From the NCBI GenBank assembly GCA_023663615.1, contig JAMPHA010000003.1, positions 69,383 through 133,382 of the forward strand: DNA of 64,000 nucleotides, read 5' to 3'. The notes beneath the pieces were generated by a model that had not been told where the DNA came from, searched no databases, and saw only the letters and a program-made list of their open reading frames with translations. The position numbers and the translations under genes are program-made. This document shows, one piece after another, positions 28,190 through 36,168 of the stretch. The stretch comes from DLAJ01 sp023663615. Lineage in GTDB: Bacteria; Bacillota; Clostridia; Lachnospirales; Lachnospiraceae. Numbering within the stretch: position 1 is the first letter of the stretch; the number at the start of each line of letters is the position of its first letter.

Positions 28190-28417
28190 CTAGTGATTCA
28201 TTTTTGCCTGTGCGGAATTATTTGCCTGAACTATGCTCGGCGAATTTATATCATTATATGTCTTCACTCTTTCGCTCGCCCGTTCATTATCATCTCCACA
28301 TGCACACGCGCATCCTTGTACACTGCAACCACACATCGCCCGTGGCATCGCACATGCGCAGACATCCACATAGCCCATCACCGTATGTTCCTCTGCCGAT
28401 TGTTTTTGAATGTTCAT
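28190..28417 (-). CDS. Cysteine-rich peptide precursor (RiPP type)
   Basis: The 75-aa product has seven cysteines confined to residues 20-40: 20, 22, 29, 31, 36, 38 and 40, giving C-x-C motifs CAC, CGC and CACAC. A 19-residue leader-like N-terminus precedes them, and a polar, Cys-free tail of 35 residues (GDDNERASER...) follows. There is no double-Gly site and no TM. The start is the ATG at 28417 with AAGGGGGTGA just before; an in-frame upstream ATG overlaps the ACP-like gene. It resembles the clostridial Cys-rich bacteriocin-like precursors known to me as CLI_3235 or Clo7bot families. It sits in the operon directly after three maturation genes, so it is the likely substrate. Modification type is unknown. 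Confidence 0.8.
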   Translation of the reverse strand: MNIQKQSAEEHTVMGYVDVCACAMPRAMCGCSVQGCACACGDDNERASERVKTYNDINSPSIVQANNSAQAKMNH

Positions 28418-28433
28418 TATCTCACCCCCTTCC

Positions 28434-28754
28434 CTATTGTCTGTCACGTAATGTGTAAGTGCTGCTTCCTGCCCGCCCTAGCTTTCTATCATCCGCCACA
28501 ACCTCTGCAACACTCCGGGCGGCCTTTTCTATTGTGCTAAAGCCATAGCATTCCAAATAATCCGCCGGGATTCTTATATCGAATACTTTTTCTATTTCAA
28601 ATAACAGATAAACCATATTGGTACCCGTCAGTTCAAAATGAAACCCCGTCAGCGGCTCTTTCCAAAACGCCCTGTCCAGCTTATCCTCTGCAACACCAAA
28701 TTTCTCCATCAAAATCCCGCAAATTTTCTTGCATACCTCTTCCTGTGCCGCCAT
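28434..28754 (-). CDS. Acyl-carrier-like peptide maturation protein lacking the carrier serine
   Basis: This 106-aa helical protein resembles an acyl carrier protein: MEKFGVAEDKLD, then LTGTNMVYLLFEIEKVFDIRIPADYL, then STIEKAARSVAEVV. In ordinary ACPs the helix II start reads DSL with the phosphopantetheine serine; here it reads GTN (residues 44-46), so carrier function by the usual chemistry is unlikely. I recall a family called peptide maturation system acyl carrier-related protein that fits. The ATG at 28754 has GAGGAG six bases upstream, overlapping the stop region of the preceding gene. It probably acts as a protein partner, for example in recognition of the precursor. Confidence 0.75.
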   Translation of the reverse strand: MAAQEEVCKKICGILMEKFGVAEDKLDRAFWKEPLTGFHFELTGTNMVYLLFEIEKVFDIRIPADYLECYGFSTIEKAARSVAEVVADDRKLGRAGSSTYTLRDRQ

Positions 28755-28764
28755 ATATTTCTCC

Positions 28765-29832
28765 TCATCCGAACAATCTATGCACGATCTCTTGTCCGCT
28801 TTGCAATATCGCATTGAACGCGTATACTTTTGATTCCTTTTTCATTATCTGCAATGACCGCCGTGCCAAATGCATATCGCCATAAAAGGTGGACATTTTT
28901 TTCATCTGCGCAACCTCAGCACCGTCTATGAGCATATTACTGATATGTACGGCATTGATACCCGTCCCATAACGGATTTCGAAGTCTTTACTGAAATATC
29001 CGATCAATTCATCAGACGCCATATCCGGCGGTATACAACAGACCATATAGTCCGGTCTCACTGCCTGCGCCAACATATAGGAGTAGATTCCATAACCATT
29101 TGGAGTCAGGCTGTGGTAACGGATAAGCGCATCCGGCGCCTCTATTAAAATCACATCCGGAAGCATTTTCTTTTCTATCGCCTGCACCGTCTGATTGATT
29201 TTCGTAATCACCATCGGTAAATCTGTGTATTCTTTGTAAAGAGCAGAAAAATCATAACACCCAAACAATGCGCTCATCGGTTCATTCGTGATACAGGCTG
29301 CCGTCTTCCCTTCGCTTCTCAGTTCCTCAGCAAGCGTCAATACCACTTCCAATATATCTTCTCTGCCTGCAATGCCGCCCACAAGCACTACCGGCGTCTG
29401 GATTGGCTGATATTTCTGTTCGGACTGCGTCACGGGCAGCCGCTCATCCGATACCAGCATCTGCATTTCCGGCAGTTCTTTCCGTAGTTCCTTTACCCAG
29501 TCATACCGGTTTTCTCTTTTGGTGCCAACCCCGACAATCTTCTTTCCCTGTTTCAATGCGTGCTTTAACATTGCTCTGGATTCATACGTCTGTGGCAAAT
29601 GACGTAACGCCAGATACAGAATTTCCCAGTCTTCAGACGCCGCTTCCGTATCCTGTTCCACCATGATCCCCACATCCGGCTGATTGCAGGCATATGCCGC
29701 GTCTTTTCCGATTCCTCCGTATCCCGGAAGCGCAATGACACGGCGTAGATGGTCCCTCTTCTGCATGGTTTCAAAATGCCGGACGATTGGAAGCAGAGAC
29801 GCATCATACGGATACAATGCCGCTGTACTCAT
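28765..29832 (-). CDS. Peptide maturation system protein (TIGR04066-like)
   Basis: This 355-aa soluble protein resembles what I know as the TIGR04066 family, found with clostridial Cys-rich peptides. Residues 1-130 start MSTAALYPYDASLLPIVRHF and form an alpha/beta region (VIALPGYGGIGKD). From about 148 comes a nucleotide-binding-like module: VVLVGGIAGREDI, then LAEELRSEGKTAACITNEPM, then LPDVILIEAPDAL, reminiscent of SIMIBI P-loop folds but without a canonical GK[ST] loop. It starts one base after the radical SAM stop. Catalytic role unknown. Similarity of its central module to the C-terminus of the operon's S8 protease suggests they bind the same ligand or partner. Confidence 0.75.
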   Translation of the reverse strand: MSTAALYPYDASLLPIVRHFETMQKRDHLRRVIALPGYGGIGKDAAYACNQPDVGIMVEQDTEAASEDWEILYLALRHLPQTYESRAMLKHALKQGKKIVGVGTKRENRYDWVKELRKELPEMQMLVSDERLPVTQSEQKYQPIQTPVVLVGGIAGREDILEVVLTLAEELRSEGKTAACITNEPMSALFGCYDFSALYKEYTDLPMVITKINQTVQAIEKKMLPDVILIEAPDALIRYHSLTPNGYGIYSYMLAQAVRPDYMVCCIPPDMASDELIGYFSKDFEIRYGTGINAVHISNMLIDGAEVAQMKKMSTFYGDMHLARRSLQIMKKESKVYAFNAILQSGQEIVHRLFG

Positions 29833-29833
29833 T

Positions 29834-31255
29834 TTATTTCCCCTCTTTCTCTGTCCGAATCTGCTCTTTATAGTATTCTTTTACCTCGCGGAGCAGCAGG
29901 ACATCTTTCATTGTTCTCTCCGCTGTATATCTGGTATCCGTGCAGCAACGCAGCCTTTCTGCCGCGGAAAGCTGCTCTTCAAGGCAATCCGCTTTCTTTG
30001 CACATTGATCGCAAAAGCGGAAGCACCAGCAATTCCGGCAGGTATCCTTTGTCAGCTCCGCGACCTGCAGGATCTTTTCCGCCTTGTCCAGATCAAATCC
30101 GCCCGCCAAAGTACCGATACGCATAGCAGGGGACTTTTCGCTTACCCTCTCGCACGGGTATAGATTTCCTTCCGCATCCACAAACAGCCGGAGTTTTCCC
30201 GGAACACACGGTCCCGCCGGAATATCCGTCATATGTAAAGGTGCCGCAAAATCTATTTTCTCTTTTTCATCCTGCAGTTGATCGATACTCCTCATCGTCA
30301 GCGGCGTGCATTTTTCTTTCGGGTATCTGCCCCATAACGCGAGAAACGACAGAAAGCGCTGGTACTCCTCTTTCCATACATAATCCTCTGAAAAAACCAA
30401 CGGCGTTCCGTCGTAATCATTATCAACCAAAGAAACTGTTATCTGAGCAGGATTGATCGTATCATTGCTGCATATCTCATTGATCTCATCAAAATCATTT
30501 TTCGGGTCCAAAACCATACTATAATGGATCTTGTCCCAGTATTCGGGATACTTTTGCTTAATAGCCGCAAGTCTCTTCATGACTGTATCATAGGTTCCCC
30601 TTCCGTCTGCGAAGACCCTGTTCTGATCCTGAATCTGTTTCGGTCCGTCCAAACTCACTAAAAGGGAAACACGATTCTGCTCCAAAAACTGCACATTTTC
30701 TTCCGTCAGAAGCGAACCGTTACAGGTCATACTGAACGTTAGTATTTTCCCTGCAAAACGCTTCTTGGCATATTCCATGATTCTTTTTACCAAGCCGCTC
30801 TGCAGCAACGGCTCTCCCCCGTAAAATCCGATATTGACGCCATCGTTGTCGATCGTGTGCTCCCAAAAGAAGTCCACCGCCTGCTTTGCCGTCTCCCATG
30901 ACATGACTTTGGAGGAATGGCTGCGCTGACGCTCGTTTCTTTTTTCGGAATAGATGCAGTAGGTGCAGCGAAAGTTACAATCCTGTGTGATCTGCAACGT
31001 CATCTGTGACAGTTTTCGTGACAATACCTCGTTCAAAACACCCATATACGGATGCCTGAACTGCTCAACCGGACTTTTCTCTGTCAGGCAACCCTGCATT
31101 TCAAGTCTGATCAATTCCTCCGGCTTATCTTCTCCGGTAAGATTTTCGTTTTTTATGAAGCGATAGGTTTTCTCCCCGATCTTCAATAGCTTACTCGCCG
31201 CGGCGTCAAACACATACTTTGCATTCGGCGTCTCAAACAATTGATATAATGCCAT
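29834..31255 (-). CDS. Radical SAM/SPASM maturase of a Cys-rich peptide (CcpM-like)
   Basis: This 473-aa radical SAM enzyme has the [4Fe-4S] motif C93-x3-C97-x2-C100 (QDCNFRCTYC) and the GGE motif in FYGGEPLL. The C-terminal SPASM-like domain carries auxiliary-cluster cysteines at 350, 368, 406, 409, 411, 415, 418 and 424. The N-terminal 80 residues (MALYQLFETPNAKYVFDA...) fit a peptide-binding region. It matches the family I know as Cys-rich peptide radical SAM maturase CcpM. Such enzymes install thioether or other crosslinks on precursor peptides; the exact bond here is unknown. It is the first gene of the nine-gene operon; GGAGA lies seven bases before the ATG. Confidence 0.9.
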   Translation of the reverse strand: MALYQLFETPNAKYVFDAAASKLLKIGEKTYRFIKNENLTGEDKPEELIRLEMQGCLTEKSPVEQFRHPYMGVLNEVLSRKLSQMTLQITQDCNFRCTYCIYSEKRNERQRSHSSKVMSWETAKQAVDFFWEHTIDNDGVNIGFYGGEPLLQSGLVKRIMEYAKKRFAGKILTFSMTCNGSLLTEENVQFLEQNRVSLLVSLDGPKQIQDQNRVFADGRGTYDTVMKRLAAIKQKYPEYWDKIHYSMVLDPKNDFDEINEICSNDTINPAQITVSLVDNDYDGTPLVFSEDYVWKEEYQRFLSFLALWGRYPKEKCTPLTMRSIDQLQDEKEKIDFAAPLHMTDIPAGPCVPGKLRLFVDAEGNLYPCERVSEKSPAMRIGTLAGGFDLDKAEKILQVAELTKDTCRNCWCFRFCDQCAKKADCLEEQLSAAERLRCCTDTRYTAERTMKDVLLLREVKEYYKEQIRTEKEGK

Positions 31256-31372
31256 CGTCCCATCTCCGTCCCTGTTTCCTGCTATAGGTCTTGTCTCATT
31301 TTTATTTTATTCTTTTAGTTCTTTCTATCATACTTCGCTTTTTAGCAAAATACTATCTGGTTAAATTAACAA
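31256..31372 (-). promoter_or_regulatory. Presumed promoter region of the peptide operon
   Basis: This AT-rich spacer precedes the maturase gene. On the minus strand a TATGAT -10-like box occurs near 31330, but no convincing -35 was found at 17 bases. The upstream lipoprotein gene ends in a terminator hairpin, so the operon must start here. Confidence 0.4.
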
Positions 31373-31402
31373 AAGTGCACAAAAAAATTTGTGCACTTTT
31401 GT
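31373..31402 (-). terminator. Terminator after the lipoprotein gene
   Basis: AAAAGTGCACAAA pairs perfectly over 13 bp with TTTGTGCACTTTT around a four-base loop, ending in a T-run on each strand. It isolates the lipoprotein gene from the peptide operon. Confidence 0.88.
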
Positions 31403-31432
31403 CCCTCATACATTCTGTAATTTTCGCTTAAC

Positions 31433-32572
31433 TCAATACACGTTCGGGATCACATACGCCAAATTCCCATCTTCTGTATAGATCAAATAGGTATTGATCG
31501 TATTTTCCGTCACATCCTCAAACGTCGGATCAGGGTTTACCACGATTGTCATGATATATCCGTCCCCCGCCGTTTTCGTGTCTTGAAAACGCATCGGATC
31601 TTCGATTCCCGTCGTCTCCGTATAGGCTTCTTTCGTAAGTCCCCATTCCGTGACTTCTCCCGTCTCCATGTCGATCCGCCGCATCGGCAGAATATCGTAA
31701 TAAACCGCCTCCGGCGTCAACATTGCGGACCACACCCAATCGGCATAAACGAACTCCTGGTAATCCTCTCCCGTCAATACCGGATAAAATCGGATCGGCT
31801 GCATCACGGTATCATGGAGGGAGGCGCTATAGATCATGAAGCCCTCTTCTTTTTTCTCCGCGTCCTTATGATACGTCAAAAGAAGAACTTCCTGCGTTTG
31901 CGCATCATAGCACACGTCCAGCGGATACTCGCTCCCCGTGAACGCGGAAGCGTCAATCGCAAGCCCGTTGATCAAAAGCTCCTTTCCATAGTACACGTCA
32001 TACAACTGCCTTCCGCTTTCATCCGTACCGCCGGGTGCAAACAGTGTCTCATCGCTTTTCGCACTGTAAGCGGGACGAAAATACGCCTGTTCCGAACCTT
32101 CTACTCTCTCGTGCGCATAAATTTCCCGATAATAGATGGTTTCTTCTGCCGGATCTACATAATAATATCCCCCGTCGCCGGAATGAAACATGATCAGCGC
32201 CTCATCCTGCCCGATCTGTTCCCACTCTTCCTCGGAGAGACTGCGTACCACTTGTCTGCCTTCCGGCTCTGATCCCTCTACAGGCTGTTCCGGCTGTGCA
32301 TCCTCCGCGTCTTCCGCCGGCGGTTCCGCTCCGTCTTCCCCGTCTCCGGCCGGCTCCGCGGACTGTTCTCCGCTCTCCGGTTCCGATGGCTGCGCTTCTC
32401 CGCTCTCCTCTGACAGATTCCCTGCTTCTTCGTTCCCGTCATCCGAGATCAGCGTTCCGTTCTCCGGCAAGTCCGCCGATGTCTCCGGCTTCTCACTGCC
32501 GCAGGCGGACAGCACGAAGACCGCAAGCAGAACAGAAACATGTTTCCAACAGATTCTCCCCATAGTTTTCAT
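31433..32572 (-). CDS. Putative lipoprotein with acidic Pro/Glu-rich linker
   Basis: The 379-aa product has a lipoprotein signal peptide with lipobox LSAC (Cys24), then about 90 residues rich in Glu, Pro, Ala and Ser that likely form a flexible wall-spanning linker, then a folded domain from about residue 108 (RSLSEEEWEQIGQDEALIMFHSGDGGYYYVD). No enzyme motif was recognised. It begins 15 bases after the stop of the secreted amidase-like gene, so the pair is probably one transcript. GGGAG lies seven bases before the ATG; an alternative in-frame ATG is at 32563. Function unknown, surface-exposed. Confidence 0.75.
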   Translation of the reverse strand: MKTMGRICWKHVSVLLAVFVLSACGSEKPETSADLPENGTLISDDGNEEAGNLSEESGEAQPSEPESGEQSAEPAGDGEDGAEPPAEDAEDAQPEQPVEGSEPEGRQVVRSLSEEEWEQIGQDEALIMFHSGDGGYYYVDPAEETIYYREIYAHERVEGSEQAYFRPAYSAKSDETLFAPGGTDESGRQLYDVYYGKELLINGLAIDASAFTGSEYPLDVCYDAQTQEVLLLTYHKDAEKKEEGFMIYSASLHDTVMQPIRFYPVLTGEDYQEFVYADWVWSAMLTPEAVYYDILPMRRIDMETGEVTEWGLTKEAYTETTGIEDPMRFQDTKTAGDGYIMTIVVNPDPTFEDVTENTINTYLIYTEDGNLAYVIPNVY

Positions 32573-32587
32573 AGAATCGCTCCCTAC

Positions 32588-33730
32588 TTATTGATAGTTA
32601 ACATTATAATATGTCCAACCACTGCCAAGCGTGAGTGCCGCATCCCTGCGATCCCTTGTATGCGCACTATACCGATAGCTTACGCCGTCAAAAGCTGTCA
32701 CCATCATAATATGTCCCGAATTTGCTACCAGATAGCCTACTTTGATCACACCGGACGGCGCAATACCGATACGTCCCTTTGACAACATATAACTAATCAG
32801 CGCAGAAACGCTTGTCCATGTCGAATTTCCGTTATTATATGCCCATTGCGCGTCAGTTGCAAATCCCGCACTCCTTAATGCCTGCGAAACGTAATCTGCA
32901 CAATCACTGTGTCCATAATCTACCGGATAAGTAGAAGTATTCCATTTAGAGCGGTCCCTGATTGCCCCACATGCGCCGCCGCAGTAATCGCATACGGTCG
33001 GATTGGAAGTATAAGAGATCATATAAAGAACTGCATTTGTCTCTCCATTCGCTCTCGCGGCATATGCTTCTGCAGAATTAACGCCCCTCATACGAACCGC
33101 AGTAAGCTCCTCTTCCATGCATGATACTCCTTCCGCCTTTAACTCGTCTCTCGTTCCAAGAGAAAATTCATCAAAAGGAGCATAATCCTCACCTGCATCC
33201 ATGAACAGCTCAACATTGCCGTCAATGTCAACCACCGCTTTCATATACATCGGTATGATCTGTTGTTTTCCGATATACGCCTCTAACGCCTCATACTCTT
33301 CATCAAGATAAGTAAAAACGGCTGACACATAGGGTTTTAATTCTGCCGACACGGCATCTGCGGCTCTTCCGATACTTGCAAATGTTCCTACGGACTCTAA
33401 ATCAATGCCTGCAGCATCGACCATTCCCTGAAAATAATCCATTTCTTCCACTGAGGCATAGCGAAGCATGGCAGACAATTCTGCTTTGTAAAAATATTCC
33501 CACTGTCCCTGATCTTCATGGACCCCGCATAATGTCAACCGGACATCATCAACGGAATAATACTCCGAAAACTTGTCCGTCAACGCACTTACAATTTCAT
33601 TCTCTACGATTTCACTTGAATTGTCAACATTTAATGCAGAATTTTCCTCCGCATATCCAGTCTGTACCATTCCCAAAAACATGCTCATGGACAGTAAAAC
33701 CGTCGTTACGATTCTAATTCCTCTCTTCAT
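32588..33730 (-). CDS. Secreted amidase-like (Amidase_6 type) protein
   Basis: The 380-aa product has an N-terminal signal peptide ending near GYAEE, a helical N-domain of about 200 residues, and a C-terminal cysteine-hydrolase-like domain: YPVDYGHSDCADYVSQAL with candidate nucleophile Cys277, and SGHIMMVTAF with candidate His340. This fits the putative amidase domain (Amidase_6) of Firmicute secreted proteins, which may act on cell wall or peptides. A CDYCGGAC motif at 247-254 just before the catalytic domain could bind metal or form disulfides. AAGGAGA precedes the ATG. It heads an operon with the lipoprotein gene. Confidence 0.78.
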   Translation of the reverse strand: MKRGIRIVTTVLLSMSMFLGMVQTGYAEENSALNVDNSSEIVENEIVSALTDKFSEYYSVDDVRLTLCGVHEDQGQWEYFYKAELSAMLRYASVEEMDYFQGMVDAAGIDLESVGTFASIGRAADAVSAELKPYVSAVFTYLDEEYEALEAYIGKQQIIPMYMKAVVDIDGNVELFMDAGEDYAPFDEFSLGTRDELKAEGVSCMEEELTAVRMRGVNSAEAYAARANGETNAVLYMISYTSNPTVCDYCGGACGAIRDRSKWNTSTYPVDYGHSDCADYVSQALRSAGFATDAQWAYNNGNSTWTSVSALISYMLSKGRIGIAPSGVIKVGYLVANSGHIMMVTAFDGVSYRYSAHTRDRRDAALTLGSGWTYYNVNYQ

Positions 33731-33872
33731 ATCATTTGTCTCCTTTCCATTCTCATCTCATTGCATACAATTGTTTCGTGCAGCGCTTTATTGATCCCTT
33801 TCCTATCCCCTCCTCCTTTGACAATATGGAGCGATGTAAAATTTTTATTGGAAATTATAGTTCCTCACAAAC

Positions 33873-33928
33873 AATAACACCATGACGTTTTCGGGAAAAT
33901 ATTTTTCCAAAAACGTCATGGTGTTATT
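33873..33928. promoter_or_regulatory. 56-bp near-perfect palindrome
   Basis: AATAACACCATGACGTTTT (33873-33891) is the exact reverse complement of 33910-33928. The 18-base centre contains GGAAAA and TTTTCC, which pair too, so almost the entire 56 bases fold back. It lies between the secreted amidase gene (minus) and the 52-aa peptide gene (plus). Neither side ends in a clear U-tract, and no gene ends here, so an operator or processing element is as likely as a terminator. Confidence 0.7.
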
Positions 33929-34023
33929 ATCACAATCCTCTTATACTTTAAGTAAGCTTTTAGGTGCGCATCCGTGTATTTACATAAGATTCATTCTTAC
34001 TTTAATACAAAGGAGGTACTCTT

Positions 34024-34182
34024 ATGAATTTCAAAAAGCGTCTTGTCACATTATGTCTGGTCACTATCGCAGCGCTGTCACTTATCTATACCGCATCTGT
34101 AAAAAAGAATACAACAATCAGCACAGAATCGCCTTTCTTTTTGTGCGATTCTTACGAAGAAGCTGATTATAGGCGCTGCTAA
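34024..34182 (+). CDS. 52-aa secreted or membrane peptide (candidate pheromone precursor)
   Basis: This small gene has an excellent AAAGGAGGT site six bases before the ATG. The 52-residue product has Lys-Lys-Arg at 4-6, a hydrophobic stretch at about 7-24 (RLVTLCLVTIAALSLIYTA), and a polar C-terminus with two Cys (FFLCDSYEEADYRRC, Cys41 and Cys52). That form, a short signal-like segment and a small C-terminal cargo, is typical of exported signalling peptide precursors. It converges with and overlaps by four bases the 3' end of the double-HTH regulator on the other strand. I did not recognise the peptide itself; the pheromone role is inferred from architecture and neighbour. Confidence 0.65.
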   Translation: MNFKKRLVTLCLVTIAALSLIYTASVKKNTTISTESPFFLCDSYEEADYRRC

Positions 34183-36014
34183 TACCATTTTGCTTCTTCT
34201 CCGCTCAGCTTTTCATAAGAACGCTTTGGTACCTCTGTATTTCGTCCTAGCAGTTCCTCGCAATAAAATGCATACCGATAATACCGCAACGCGAATGTCT
34301 TGTCGCCAAGACATTCCTTGGCATTGGCGATGTCATTAACAAACAACCCCATATCCGTCATCTTCCTGCTTACAAAGCATAATGCAATACCTTCCCTGGA
34401 ACACTGGACACACTCCTCATAACGTCCCGACGTTCCAAGAAAAATACTCAACCATGCTAAAACCCTCATAAATGTCCGAAAATGAAATTCCGGTCGTACG
34501 GTGCTCCTTTTATAATACTCATACAGCTTTTCTAAAAGATAAAAACTATCCTCCTGCTTTCCATTATGGCGCAGTTCCTGCACCATATCTGACATAATAG
34601 AAATCTCCTCGCTCGTAAAAACCGTACACCAAAACGCTTCCGGCCATTCTCGTACATTCTCCGTCAGCGGAATTTCCGGTATCGTCAAATTCAGAAGCGT
34701 TATCAGTCTCCCGATCCGTTCTTCTTGCGGAGTATCATCCAAATAGAGCCCCAAAATGTACCGGATCGCACCGAGATACTGCCGGTTCTGGCAATTCTCC
34801 ATATCCAGCTGCTGTTCGAGATGTTCCGCTGTCTCCTTTGCCTTCTGCCACTGTCTTGTCTCGATCATCCCATCTATGCGAAGACACTCCTCCAACAGCT
34901 GGAAATCATCCGTCTCGATCACACTGTAATAATAATCCTCCCGCACCCCCAGCTTTTTGGCAAGCGCCTGAAAGTTTCTGCGGCTCGGCGCGCGTTTCCC
35001 CGTCTCGATCCTCGAAAGCGTCTCCGGCGTGCATATATCCTCGCTTAGCGCCTCCTGTGACATGCCCTGCTGTCTCCTTCTGCGCTCGACGACCTCCCGC
35101 AGCAATTCTGCCTCCTGCCACAAATCCCATACATGCCACTCGTCTCTCTGAAAGATCCCGAGGTCTTCCTGCAGCTCTTTTTTCATCCTGCTCCATGATG
35201 CGAGCTGCACTTTCCGTTTCGCGACCTCCTCCGCTTTTCCAATCTTCTCCGCGGACTCAATATACGCGCCGAGTATCTGCTCCTCGCATACAAAATAGTA
35301 CAGCGACGTCATCATTTCAAACGCACGCTTCGACAAATCATACATCTTCCCATAACATTCTTTCTTTCTAAGATATGGCAGATACTTCGCTGCCAGTCTC
35401 GGATATACCTTCACTAACTCCTGCTCATCCCCGAAATGTCTATACACATAGTTTATTAAGAAATCAAGCACTCCCGCAAAGGTCTCCCCATCCCCCAAAT
35501 ACTCCTGCCACAACAGGAGCACATTGATCTCCTGCACGCACAGAAAGCTCTGCTGACGCAGTTTCCCCGCGAAGTCAGGAATCGTCTCGCGGACCGCACG
35601 ATCATAAAATGCCATTGCGCCCTCTTTGTCTCCGTGCAGTTTTTCCTGTAATACCCCGCGCATCATCAGATAGAACTGTCTCTGCACCGGTTCGTTCAGT
35701 TCCGCATCGACTGCCGTCCCTTCGGACAGCAGGCACTCCGCCTCCTCCAGCTCCCCGTCTGCGACCGAATTCAACAGGCGCATCCGCCAGTCAAAATAGC
35801 GATACTCCGCGTCTGTCAGAAGGGACACAAACTTATCGGGGGATTTCCCCAATCTCTGCATCAGCGCCGACAGGAGCAGCCTGTCCATCCGCCGCTCCCC
35901 GCTTAAATACCGCGAGAGCGCCGCGCCGGAACACAATCCCCTGCACAGCTCCGACCGATTGACATGCTGCTCTTCTATCATTTTGTTCAACAAATCCATC
36001 AGCGTCTGTTTCAT
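34179..36014 (-). CDS. Large regulator with two XRE-type HTH regions and helical repeats
   Basis: The 611-aa protein has an N-terminal helix-turn-helix-like segment (RSELCRGLCSGAALSRYLSGERRM, about 20-43), a helical region of about 230 residues, a second, canonical XRE helix-turn-helix at about 305-360 (MSQEALSEDICTPETLSRIETG), then a helical-repeat C-terminus of about 250 residues resembling TPRs (KTFALRYYRYAFYCEELLG near the end). XRE plus TPR is the plan of RRNPP peptide receptors, although those usually have one HTH and about 300 aa. It was read from the ATG at 36014. The convergent 52-aa peptide gene could encode its ligand. Targets are unknown; the neighbouring secreted amidase/lipoprotein pair is an obvious candidate. 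Confidence 0.75.
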   Translation of the reverse strand: MKQTLMDLLNKMIEEQHVNRSELCRGLCSGAALSRYLSGERRMDRLLLSALMQRLGKSPDKFVSLLTDAEYRYFDWRMRLLNSVADGELEEAECLLSEGTAVDAELNEPVQRQFYLMMRGVLQEKLHGDKEGAMAFYDRAVRETIPDFAGKLRQQSFLCVQEINVLLLWQEYLGDGETFAGVLDFLINYVYRHFGDEQELVKVYPRLAAKYLPYLRKKECYGKMYDLSKRAFEMMTSLYYFVCEEQILGAYIESAEKIGKAEEVAKRKVQLASWSRMKKELQEDLGIFQRDEWHVWDLWQEAELLREVVERRRRQQGMSQEALSEDICTPETLSRIETGKRAPSRRNFQALAKKLGVREDYYYSVIETDDFQLLEECLRIDGMIETRQWQKAKETAEHLEQQLDMENCQNRQYLGAIRYILGLYLDDTPQEERIGRLITLLNLTIPEIPLTENVREWPEAFWCTVFTSEEISIMSDMVQELRHNGKQEDSFYLLEKLYEYYKRSTVRPEFHFRTFMRVLAWLSIFLGTSGRYEECVQCSREGIALCFVSRKMTDMGLFVNDIANAKECLGDKTFALRYYRYAFYCEELLGRNTEVPKRSYEKLSGEEAKWY

Positions 36015-36168
36015 GGCTTCTCCCTGTCACATGCGGATAATACGACGATAGTTTTTTCTCAATTATACGCCCCGCCCCCCGTTACTGTCAAACGTCACAC
36101 CACATCGGACAAGCCCCGTTTCCGCTCCTATTTTCTGTCAGCCGCTCTATGCCGTTTATCTTCATGCG

